Assembly: GCA_947260045.1 (NCBI GenBank)
Contig: CAMYOP010000098.1
Coordinates: forward strand, 1-12,675
Reading direction: 5' to 3'
DNA: 12,675 nucleotides
Origin: an uncultured Desulfobulbaceae bacterium
GTDB lineage: Bacteria; Desulfobacterota; Desulfobulbia; Desulfobulbales; Desulfobulbaceae
Made by a program: the position numbers and the translations under genes. The notes below the pieces were generated by a model that was not told the DNA's origin, made no database searches, and was given only the letters and a program-made list of their open reading frames with translations. Positions 1-6,562 of this stretch are shown in pieces; positions within the stretch are counted from its first letter, which is position 1, and the number at the start of each line of letters is the position of its first letter.

Positions 1-1
1 G

Positions 2-751
2 GAGTGTGCTAAAAACAGAACACACATAAAGGCTTATTATCATATCAAACTTATTTCTAAAAAGTTCCACCTGGTATTATCCAGGCAGGTGTTGGAGCAT
101 TTGGAAAAACCTAAAGATTTTATTTTCGAGGTAGTGAAATCAGTTAAACCTGGTGGAGTCATATATATCGAAATCCCTAATGTTAAAAATATCATGAGTT
201 GTTCAAGATATTGTGATTTTTTTAATGATCATCTCATTTATTTCCAACGGGAAACAGTTGAGGTTTTATTATCTGAATTTGGATTTAAACTTGTCCGCTA
301 TTTTGAGCTTTTTAATGGACAACATATGGGATTAATCTTTAAAGAATCAAAAACTATTTCAAAAAACCATGTCGCTGAGATTTATTCAGACCAAGAAGTT
401 CAAAAATTAGAAGCCTTTGCAAGGAAAGTTAATTCAAAACTCAGTAAGGCACACAATGTTGGAATTTGGGGAGCAGGTGCTCATGGGCAAAACTGCTTGA
501 GAAGTATAGCGAAAAACAGTTTGGGTAAAATTAAAACAATTGTTGATAAGGATCCAAAAAAAGAAAACCTTTACTTTTCAAATTTTAATATCCCCATCAA
601 GCTACCAACAGTCGAGTCAATACAATCATTAGACTTAATAATAATAGCTTCCACTCTATACCAAAATGAAATCAGGGATGAAATTCGAAAAAAATACGAA
701 TTTAAAGGATCTATAATTGGACTTGCTGATTATAACGACTATGTCCTGTAA
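2..751 (+). CDS. SAM-dependent C-methyltransferase, 3' part (5' end outside window)
   Basis: The reading frame is open from base 2, so the gene enters from the left; the GTG at 89 is an internal valine, not a start. About 249 residues are visible. The stretch FHLVLSRQVLEHL (visible residues 22-34) is the post-motif region of class I SAM-dependent methyltransferases, followed by KPGGVIYIEIPN. The C-terminal half contains a Rossmann-like VGIWGAGAHGQNCL (bases about 461-502) and a later IIIAS strand. This resembles the C-terminal domain of C-methyltransferases acting on nucleotide-linked deoxysugars (Methyltransf_14 type). The likely role is methylation of a sugar or other small metabolite in the cytoplasm, but the substrate cannot be read from this part. 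The gene is visibly more AT-rich than the rest of the window, which fits a surface-polysaccharide gene gained by transfer. The family call is fairly safe and the substrate is not. Confidence 0.8.
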   Translation, partial: ECAKNRTHIKAYYHIKLISKKFHLVLSRQVLEHLEKPKDFIFEVVKSVKPGGVIYIEIPNVKNIMSCSRYCDFFNDHLIYFQRETVEVLLSEFGFKLVRYFELFNGQHMGLIFKESKTISKNHVAEIYSDQEVQKLEAFARKVNSKLSKAHNVGIWGAGAHGQNCLRSIAKNSLGKIKTIVDKDPKKENLYFSNFNIPIKLPTVESIQSLDLIIIASTLYQNEIRDEIRKKYEFKGSIIGLADYNDYVL

Positions 752-752
752 C

Positions 753-899
753 CTACAAGGTGCAAGAAATCAGGGGACTGCTCAATTCTATCTTTTCAAG
801 ATGAGTCAATATTTTTCCACTGAATAATTCAAACAAAACCTCAAAATTCTGCTTCAGGGTTTCTCTAAGTTCAACAGCCGTTACAGTTAGGTTAAGTTT
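753..899 (-). pseudogene. Possible decayed coding fragment, unidentified
   Basis: On the minus strand a frame of 48 sense codons runs to a TAG, with a stop just before it and no ATG, GTG or TTG start. It reads like real protein (TVTAVELRETLKQNFEVLF, then LFSGKILTHLEKIELSSPL). Just upstream, in another frame, lies KPSLKKWQEAYT ending in TAA, so the two pieces could be one gene broken by a frameshift. I do not recognise the family. A degraded mobile-element gene or chance are the main alternatives. Confidence 0.25.
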
Positions 900-936
900 T
901 TAAGTATAGGCTTCTTGCCATTTTTTCAAAGATGGT

Positions 937-1320
937 TTAATTCAATTTTTTCCAAACAAATGGGAAGCATACCCCAGCTACACCTAGCAGCATGAAGAGC
1001 CAATACATTGAGAATATAAAGTTAATAGATTCACCCGTGTTGATAAAAAGCAGTGTCAGAGAAAGTATTAAGCCGGAGATGCAAAAAGATACCGATAAAC
1101 TCCCATAGAAACAACGAGATAGTTTGCTTTTAAAATGAAGATCAGGGAAATATATTTTATTTGAGGGGCTGCTGTTAACAATGAAAACAGCAGAGGTCAC
1201 TACAGCACCAAAGAGGAGTACCAACAACTTGTCGGTGAATGTAACAACATCTGGAGGCATTAATACGGCCATACAAATGAATAATATACCAAATGCTATT
1301 GTTATAATTTGACTTCCCAT
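937..1320 (-). CDS. Small four-helix membrane protein, unknown function
   Basis: This 127-residue protein has four hydrophobic stretches, at about residues 4-21, 31-49, 71-92 and 100-122. They are joined by short polar loops, and a more hydrophilic segment lies at about residues 50-70 (SSPSNKIYFPDLHFKSKLSR). The C-terminus ends in WKKLN, with basic residues suited to the cytoplasmic side. The start is ATG at 1320, with AAGAGA a few bases upstream. No catalytic motif or known family is recognised. It is the last gene of the minus-strand run, 30 bases after a doubtful small ORF, so co-transcription with the FAD dehydrogenase is possible. It is likely a real inner-membrane protein. Confidence 0.6.
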   Translation of the reverse strand: MGSQIITIAFGILFICMAVLMPPDVVTFTDKLLVLLFGAVVTSAVFIVNSSPSNKIYFPDLHFKSKLSRCFYGSLSVSFCISGLILSLTLLFINTGESINFIFSMYWLFMLLGVAGVCFPFVWKKLN

Positions 1321-1350
1321 TTTCTCTTAAATCATCCTTGCCAGAGTGTT

Positions 1351-1551
1351 TCATTGTTCAGTATTTTTAGGGGGGATAAATGCTTTCATATCCACTACCA
1401 GATCTGCAACCGGTTCATGCAGTATTTTTTGCTTGTGATTCAGTATGGTGGCCGACAAATGGCAATGGCAAAGTAAACTGGTCCCATTGAGGCGTATATA
1501 CTCCGGATCTTTACTTTTGCAGGAGATATGTATCAACTGCTCGCAGTGCAT
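1351..1551 (-). CDS. Doubtful small ORF (66 aa)
   Basis: An ATG at 1551 opens a 66-codon frame that overlaps the last 41 bases of the FAD dehydrogenase gene in another frame and ends 30 bases before the membrane-protein gene. It contains CHCHLSATILNHKQKILH and ends FIPPKNTEQ. There is no convincing ribosome-binding site and no family is recognised. In its favour, it fills an otherwise empty gap in a compact gene run and its codons look reasonable. It may be a translationally coupled peptide or a chance frame. Confidence 0.35.
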   Translation of the reverse strand: MHCEQLIHISCKSKDPEYIRLNGTSLLCHCHLSATILNHKQKILHEPVADLVVDMKAFIPPKNTEQ

Positions 1552-3088
1552 CAGCAGCCGAACTGGTTATCCCCCCTGTATACCCTGAGCCCTCGCCTAT
1601 GGGATATAAATTTTTTATATTTATGGATTCATATTTATCGTTCCGTGTAATCCGTACCGGGGAGGATGTTCTGGTTTCTGCACCCAATACTATTGCCTGA
1701 CTTGAAACAAATAATGGGACTTCTTCTTTCCATACCTGAAAAGCGGTTTGCAGCTCCGAAACTATAAAGTCTGGAAAGATGTTTTTCAGGTCAGCTGAAA
1801 CGGCCCCCATTTTATAGGAGTTTTTGGGCAAATCGTTTGTATGTTGTTTTCCTAAAAAGTGCATCAGGTTCTGGGCAGGAACGGCCCAGTTTCCGCCACC
1901 TGCTTGAAAAGCTTTTCGTTCAATTTCTTTTTGAAAACCCATTCCTGCAAGTGGGCTGCTTGAAGCATAATCACCAGTATGACAGCTTACCACCAGCGCA
2001 GCATTTGAAAATGGTGAAGCCCTGCGTGAGTAACTCATACCGTTTACCACCAACAGGCCATGTTCGGATGAGGCATTGACAACCTCACCACCAGGACACA
2101 TGCAAAACGTATAGACACCTCTTTTTATTTTTCGATTGGTATAATTCAGAGAATAGGTTGCTGCTCCAAGTCCTTTATAATTCTGATACTTCTTTCCATA
2201 ACGCATGGCGTTAATGGCTTCAACGGGATGTTCGATTCGAACGCCAACGGAAATTTGTCTCTGCTCAAGAGCAACACCTTTTTGATGCATCATCTCCACA
2301 GTGTCCCGGGCGGAATGACCAAGAGCAAGAAAGAGACTGGAACAGTGGTATTCCCGCTTACCATTAATGACAACACCTGCAGCCTTTCCTTTTGTGATCA
2401 GGATGTCTGTCATTTTTGAGCTGTAAAATATTTCACCGCCCCTCTCGAGAATATAGAGCCTGATATTCCGAACAATTTTGCACAACAGGTCTGTGCCTAA
2501 ATGGGGCTTGCCAATGTATCCTATTTCTGCGGGGGCCCCAAATTGAATAAAGGTTTCAAGCACTCGACTGACAGAGCTTGTATTATGATTTCTCCTGGAA
2601 AACAGCTTGCCGTCCGAGTATGAGCCAGCACCGCCTTCACCAAACTGGATATTAGATTCAGGGTTGAGTTCTCTCTTTTTGATAAATGTCTGGACATCGA
2701 CGCTCCGCTCTTCTATTTTTTTCCCTCTTTCAAATATAAGAGGCTTAAAGCCATGAGCAATAAGTTCAAGAGCTGCAAACATGCCTGCAGGGCCAAAGCC
2801 TACTATTATCGGGCGCTCTTTACGGTGTATTGATGTCCTGTTTGCCTGAGTTGGTTCTGAATACTCGGCAAAGTTTTGTTTGTTTTGATAGCTGTCATCG
2901 GTCCTGACAAGCAGGGTAAGGTTGTAATAAAATTGTTTCTGATCTTTTAAATCCAGCGACTTGCTCAAAATTTTGGCGATGGAAATATCTCCATCGCCAA
3001 TTTTCATTTTTTGTTTAGCAGCAAGCATATATGCCTCATTCCCATCCTGTTCGATGGGAATGAGCAAATTGCCGATTATCAGATCCAA
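1511..3088 (-). CDS. FAD-dependent dehydrogenase, COG2509 type
   Basis: This 525-residue flavoprotein has an N-terminal domain of about 90 residues. Next comes a dinucleotide-binding motif, IIVGFGPAGMFAALE (about residues 94-108), with the ribose-binding acidic residue in LIFERG (about 117-122). The signature NIQFGEGGAGSYSDGKL (about 146-162) is typical of the uncharacterised COG2509 oxidoreductases. The C-terminal YPIGEGSGYTGGITSSA is the second FAD-contacting segment. No signal peptide is seen, so it is probably cytoplasmic. The electron donor and substrate of the family are not established. The start is TTG at 3088, the only plausible initiator between the stop of msrAB and the conserved N-terminus, with GAGGGG nine bases upstream. 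It follows msrAB by 60 bases, probably in the same transcript. Confidence 0.85.
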   Translation of the reverse strand: MDLIIGNLLIPIEQDGNEAYMLAAKQKMKIGDGDISIAKILSKSLDLKDQKQFYYNLTLLVRTDDSYQNKQNFAEYSEPTQANRTSIHRKERPIIVGFGPAGMFAALELIAHGFKPLIFERGKKIEERSVDVQTFIKKRELNPESNIQFGEGGAGSYSDGKLFSRRNHNTSSVSRVLETFIQFGAPAEIGYIGKPHLGTDLLCKIVRNIRLYILERGGEIFYSSKMTDILITKGKAAGVVINGKREYHCSSLFLALGHSARDTVEMMHQKGVALEQRQISVGVRIEHPVEAINAMRYGKKYQNYKGLGAATYSLNYTNRKIKRGVYTFCMCPGGEVVNASSEHGLLVVNGMSYSRRASPFSNAALVVSCHTGDYASSSPLAGMGFQKEIERKAFQAGGGNWAVPAQNLMHFLGKQHTNDLPKNSYKMGAVSADLKNIFPDFIVSELQTAFQVWKEEVPLFVSSQAIVLGAETRTSSPVRITRNDKYESINIKNLYPIGEGSGYTGGITSSAADALRAVDTYLLQK

Positions 3089-3148
3089 GGGATTTGTCCC
3101 CTCAGTCGTCTTTTTTCCAATTCTAAAATACTCATAGCCTGTGAAATC

Positions 3149-4231
3149 CTAACGCTCAAATAATGTTGTGAAGTCACCATACCCTTCTTTGGCCAGATCT
3201 TCAGCCGGGATAAAGCGCAGAGCAGCAGAATTGATACAGTAACGAAGTCCAGTTGGAGCTGGTCCGTCACTGAATACATGGCCTAAGTGTGAATCAGCCT
3301 TTTTACTGCGTACTTCAGTCCGGGTCATAAACAGCTTTCTGTCAGTATGCTCTGATATATTTTCTGCCAGCAGAGGTTTGGAAAAACTTGGCCAGCCTGT
3401 ACCAGAGGCAAATTTATCCAGAGAGCTGAAAAGTGCTTCACCGGAAACGATGTCAACATAGATGCCTGGTCTTTTATTATCCCAATATTCGTTTTTAAAG
3501 GGAGGCTCTGTGCCATCTTTCTGGGTGACCTTATACTGCATGGGCGTAAGTCTCTGTTTCAGGCTTGAGCTATTCATTTTCTTCTCATCCTTTTGGTCTC
3601 CCCACACCTTGTTGAGAAAGGTATCACGTCCTGAACCTCTTCTGTAGAATTTATAGCGCAGACTGTTTTTTTTGTAATAATCCTGGTGGTATTCCTCTGC
3701 AGGGAAAAATGGAGCTGCAGGATTGATAGGAGTAATAATGGGCTTGTCAAAGATTCTGCTTTCGATCAAGTCCGTTTTCGATTTTTGAGCCAGACGTTTT
3801 TGTTCCTCATCAAAGTAAAATATAGCACTGCTGTATGCTTTGCCTCGGTCGACAAACTGGCCATCGGGGTCGGTGGGATCTATCTGACGCCAGTAAATTT
3901 CCAGCAGTTTTTCATAGGATGTTTTTTGGGGATCAAAGAGAATTTCAACAACCTCTATGTGACCACCAGCCATATAATTTTTATAGGTGGGATTGGTCGT
4001 CGTACCGCCAGAATAACCAGATATCACGGCTTGTACACCTTCTAGTTCTTCAAAGGGTTTTTCCATGCACCAAAAACACCCTCCGGCAAACATGGCTTTT
4101 TTCAAATCCATATTGGTTTCCACCATGGTGTCCATTGCAGGGCGAACTCTTTCCGTATCATTTGCAGCTATTACCCTATTGACGAGTAGGAGCGCTAGCA
4201 GTCCTATTGGAATGAGCCATAGAATTTTCAT
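3149..4231 (-). CDS. msrAB: Exported bifunctional methionine sulfoxide reductase MsrA-MsrB
   Basis: This 360-residue fusion repairs both S- and R-methionine sulfoxide in oxidised proteins. Residues 1-23 form a signal peptide (KILWLIPIGLLALLLVNRVIAA), placing it in the periplasm or envelope. The MsrA domain (about 44-200) has the catalytic motif GCFWCMEKPFE with nucleophile Cys52, plus EEYHQDYY. The MsrB domain (about 222-345) has SGTGWPSF, SHLGHVFSDGP and RYCINSAALRF with catalytic Cys332. The two CxxC pairs that bind zinc in many MsrB proteins are absent: the usual site reads GIYVDIVSGEALFSS. The A-then-B order matches the PilB/MsrAB fusions, but no N-terminal thioredoxin domain is present, so reductant must come from elsewhere. 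The start is ATG at 4231, with GAGG eight bases upstream. It lies 97 bases after the selenoprotein gene, so the two are probably co-regulated. Confidence 0.95.
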   Translation of the reverse strand: MKILWLIPIGLLALLLVNRVIAANDTERVRPAMDTMVETNMDLKKAMFAGGCFWCMEKPFEELEGVQAVISGYSGGTTTNPTYKNYMAGGHIEVVEILFDPQKTSYEKLLEIYWRQIDPTDPDGQFVDRGKAYSSAIFYFDEEQKRLAQKSKTDLIESRIFDKPIITPINPAAPFFPAEEYHQDYYKKNSLRYKFYRRGSGRDTFLNKVWGDQKDEKKMNSSSLKQRLTPMQYKVTQKDGTEPPFKNEYWDNKRPGIYVDIVSGEALFSSLDKFASGTGWPSFSKPLLAENISEHTDRKLFMTRTEVRSKKADSHLGHVFSDGPAPTGLRYCINSAALRFIPAEDLAKEGYGDFTTLFER

Positions 4232-4328
4232 AAGAGAACCTCATTTTTAGAGAGTTATACGCACCCGGGATGGAGAAAAATTCAGAATAGAAATTACCCT
4301 GTTCCAGGTGAGCATTGGTGTTTCATGA

Positions 4329-4622
4329 CTACTCATTTGCTTCCGTTTCCACATAGGTGCCTGCATCCTTGAGCCACCCTTCCATCTGTTGAACTGTAAC
4401 TTTCAATGGATCATAGGCAACTCTATTTACTTCACGAAATTTATGCCATCCAGATTTCACCGAGAGAATACCAGGCCGCTCTTCCAGAGCAGCTTTACCA
4501 ACATCATATCAGCGCACCGCAAAGGTGGCGTTTTGCCCACCTTGCTCTGCTGCCATTGACAAAGGCATGCTTGATATTAAAAAGGAAACAAGAAGTACTG
4601 GGATCAAAAATACTTTTACCAT
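4329..4622 (-). CDS. Exported HMA-like selenoprotein with in-frame TGA (Sec38)
   Basis: This 97-codon gene is split for normal ORF callers by one TGA at 4511-4509. It starts with ATG at 4622 behind a consensus GGGAGGA five bases away and ends at TAG 4329. Residues 1-24 form a signal peptide (KVFLIPVLLVSFLISSMPLS then MAA). Reading TGA as selenocysteine gives FAVRUYDVGKAALEERPG, then ILSVKSGW, REVNRVAYDP and VQQMEGWLKDAGTY. The predicted strand-helix-strand-strand-helix-strand order and the GILSV...VAYDP...LKDAGTY spacing resemble heavy-metal-associated domains. By hand alignment Sec38 falls at the second Cys of their CxxC, and the first Cys is missing. A SECIS-like hairpin follows the TGA. 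No other cysteine is present. A metal-binding or thiol-redox role outside the cytoplasm is inferred. A nonsense-mutated pseudogene is the alternative, but the frame is otherwise intact and msrAB follows directly. Confidence 0.82.
4475..4493 (-). promoter_or_regulatory. Candidate bacterial SECIS hairpin
   Basis: Fifteen bases after the in-frame TGA the mRNA reads GCUGCUC, UGGAA, GAGCGGC. It forms seven consecutive pairs (one G-U) closed by a five-base loop. The loop begins 22 nt after the UGA and its second base is G. Known bacterial SECIS elements bind SelB and lie in the coding sequence just after the UGA, with a small apical loop about 16-37 nt downstream and a G among its first two bases. 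This element meets those criteria. It also has to encode protein, so some pairing could be chance. Confidence 0.75.
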
Positions 4623-4682
4623 TAGAATCCTCCCTGGGACTAAGTAACGTTGTCGCATCAGATTACGACTCCTTTTGAGACT

Positions 4683-4737
4683 ACTATAAGAAGAGGATGT
4701 AAAGGCTGATTAATGGGAATGTAAAGATCTTGTAAAG
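4683..4737 (-). promoter_or_regulatory. Candidate OmpR/PhoB-type operator and promoter for the selenoprotein gene
   Basis: On the minus strand CTTTACA occurs three times (plus-strand TGTAAAG at 4698, 4720 and 4731), spaced 22 and 11 bp, so all sit on the same helical face. Nine bases after the last copy is TATAGT (4688-4683), a good -10 box, about 60 bases before the start codon. Direct repeats at 11-bp steps ending roughly ten bases before a -10 box are typical of promoters activated by PhoB/OmpR-family regulators. Such a regulator is encoded about 1.1 kb upstream in transcription order. Binding by that protein is inferred. A plain sigma-70 promoter using TTTACA as -35 is possible. Confidence 0.5.
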
Positions 4738-4759
4738 ATACTTGTCTTGCAGCTCACTT

Positions 4760-5827
4760 TCAGGCAGGAAGCGTAAACCAGATTCTGGTTTCATCATCAG
4801 TGCTGTCAGCGCCAACCTGGCCGCCATGGGCTTCAATCAACTCTTTGACAATGGATAGTCCTATGCCTGCCCCGCCTGCATCGCGGGAGCGAGATTTCTC
4901 AGCTCGAAAAAATCGCTCAAAAATGTAGGGCAAATCATCCTGGGAAATAGCACTGCCATTATTTGAAAATAGTACCCTGGTACCATCTTTGGTCTTTTCA
5001 CTGGTAATAGAGACCCGGCCGTGGGCAGGAGTATATTTCCAGGAATTTTCCATCAGGTTCCGGATGGCCTGGAGGAGTTTATCACGATCAGCAGTAACGC
5101 TTTGCGCATTACTTGCAAGTGTTAGCTCTACCTGTATATTTTTTTTCTTAAAATTTGGACGATACAGCTCCAGCATCTGGTTTACGGCCTCTACCAGCAG
5201 TACAGATTCCTTATGCAGGTAGGCCCTTGCAGCATCAGCCCTGGCCAGTTGCTGAAGATTGTCAACCAGATGCACCAGGCGAAGAATTTCTTGCTGCAGC
5301 ATCTGAAAGGTCTCCTGGCTGGGTGGTACCACTTCATCGGTCAGGGCTTCCAGGTACCCTCGTAAATTTGTCAGGGGAGTACGCAACTCGTGGGCAAGGT
5401 CTGCTACCATGGATTTTCGCAGTTTTTCAACTTGGGCCAGGCTGTCAGCCATACTGTTGAAGGCAATACCAAGCTGACCGACTTCATCTTGAGAGACAAT
5501 ATCAACCCGAGCCTGAAAATTTCCCGCTGCTACATCCTGGGTAATCTTGGTCATCTGCTGCAATGGCCGCAATACTCTTCTGGTCAGGAGGTAGCTCAGG
5601 ATAAAGGCCAGGAACAATGCGGCTAAACTGGCCCATATCAGGTAATGATGAATGGCAGACAGAAACATCTGATGGATTGCCGTGGGAGAGACTTCATACT
5701 TGTTCATAAGTTCCATGAAATAACTGGCAGCAAGCTTGTCAATTGCTAACCAGACTATGACAAATATGATGGCGATAACAGGTACAATATTGGTCAACAG
5801 GAGTTTCCATAACAGCCGCTGTTTCAT
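4760..5827 (-). CDS. Membrane sensor histidine kinase (BaeS-like architecture)
   Basis: This 355-residue two-component sensor phosphorylates the neighbouring response regulator. Transmembrane helix 1 is at about residues 8-29 and helix 2 at about 62-81, leaving only a short periplasmic segment of about 32 residues. A HAMP linker follows (about 82-134, TRRVLRPLQQMTKITQDVAA), then the HisKA helix with VADLAHELRTPL and phosphoacceptor His146. The HATPase_c domain has an N box (NLMENSWKYTP, Asn257 and Asn261), an F box (YIFERFFRAE) and a G2 box (GGAGIGLSIV). The G1 box reads SNNGSAI, with Asn where most kinases have the ATP-contacting Asp; Asn variants occur in other kinases. The start ATG overlaps the regulator stop as ATGA, so translation is coupled. 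The stimulus cannot be read from sequence. The small sensor loop suggests envelope or membrane sensing. Confidence 0.93.
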   Translation of the reverse strand: MKQRLLWKLLLTNIVPVIAIIFVIVWLAIDKLAASYFMELMNKYEVSPTAIHQMFLSAIHHYLIWASLAALFLAFILSYLLTRRVLRPLQQMTKITQDVAAGNFQARVDIVSQDEVGQLGIAFNSMADSLAQVEKLRKSMVADLAHELRTPLTNLRGYLEALTDEVVPPSQETFQMLQQEILRLVHLVDNLQQLARADAARAYLHKESVLLVEAVNQMLELYRPNFKKKNIQVELTLASNAQSVTADRDKLLQAIRNLMENSWKYTPAHGRVSITSEKTKDGTRVLFSNNGSAISQDDLPYIFERFFRAEKSRSRDAGGAGIGLSIVKELIEAHGGQVGADSTDDETRIWFTLPA

Positions 5828-6543
5828 GTGCTGCTCTCCTCATCTACATCGGCAAATCGGTACCCGAATCCACGAACTGTAATAATGTATCGAGGTTTAG
5901 ACGGGTCAACTTCGATTTTCTGGCGAATCTTACCGATATGGACATCGATGACCCGGTCGATGACAATTTCTCCATGGTCATAGAAATGATCAAGAAGCTC
6001 ATCGCGGGAGAAGACACGGCCAGGGCTTTTCATCAGGGTAAGGAGCAGCTTGTATTCTGATGAAGTCAGATTGATAGTTTGATTTTTTAAACTTACACGG
6101 TGTTTCTCTGGGTCAAGAGAAAGGTCGCCGTGTCTTAAAACTGCTGATTCCTGGGCCTGAACAGGGCGTACCCGCCGCATGATAGCTTTGACCCGTTCAA
6201 TCAGTTCTCTTGGACTAAAGGGTTTGACCACATAATCGTCAGCCCCAAGTGACAGACCCATTACCCGGTCCATCTCCTCTTCCCGGGCGGTGAGCATCAA
6301 AATAGGTACATTGGAAAAACGTCGCAATTGCCGACATACTTCCCAGCCATCAAGTTTAGGCAGCATCAGGTCAAGAATAACAAAATCAGGCTCATGTTCC
6401 CGTGCTTTGGCAAGTCCGTCTTCTCCGTCATGGGCAACCAGGGTAGTAAATCCCTCTCTTTCAAGGTAGGTGGTCACCAAAGAGGCTGTGTTTTCGTCAT
6501 CCTCTACAATGAGGACCTGGAATGCCTGGTCAGTCTGCATCAT
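5824..6543 (-). CDS. OmpR/PhoB-family response regulator
   Basis: This 239-residue protein has a receiver domain (about 9-122) with the acidic pair Asp15/Asp16 in VEDDE, phosphoacceptor Asp58 in ILDLMLP, Thr85 in MLTAR and Lys107 in VVKPFSP. A winged-helix DNA-binding domain (about 135-233) follows, with LTSSEYKLLLTL, the VIDVHIGKIRQKI recognition-helix region and the wing ending RGFGYRF. It acts in the cytoplasm as a phosphorylation-controlled transcription factor. Two adjacent ATGs at 6543 and 6540 could start it, and neither has a strong ribosome-binding site. It lies 19 bases after the beta-helix gene and overlaps the kinase gene by four bases. Family members bind direct repeats, which makes the CTTTACA repeats upstream of the selenoprotein gene a natural candidate target. 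Confidence 0.95.
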   Translation of the reverse strand: MMQTDQAFQVLIVEDDENTASLVTTYLEREGFTTLVAHDGEDGLAKAREHEPDFVILDLMLPKLDGWEVCRQLRRFSNVPILMLTAREEEMDRVMGLSLGADDYVVKPFSPRELIERVKAIMRRVRPVQAQESAVLRHGDLSLDPEKHRVSLKNQTINLTSSEYKLLLTLMKSPGRVFSRDELLDHFYDHGEIVIDRVIDVHIGKIRQKIEVDPSKPRYIITVRGFGYRFADVDEESST

Positions 6544-6562
6544 GTTTGTTGGTGCTGGCAGG

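Noticed and set aside
89..91. GTG at 89 as the start of the methyltransferase gene
   Set aside because: The frame is open to the window edge and the upstream residues FHLVLSRQ belong to the methyltransferase fold, so the true start is outside the window.
4406..4678. Plus-strand 90-codon frame opposite the selenoprotein gene
   Set aside because: No family resemblance or ribosome site. The minus strand here has a signal peptide, RBS and domain-like sequence once TGA is read through.
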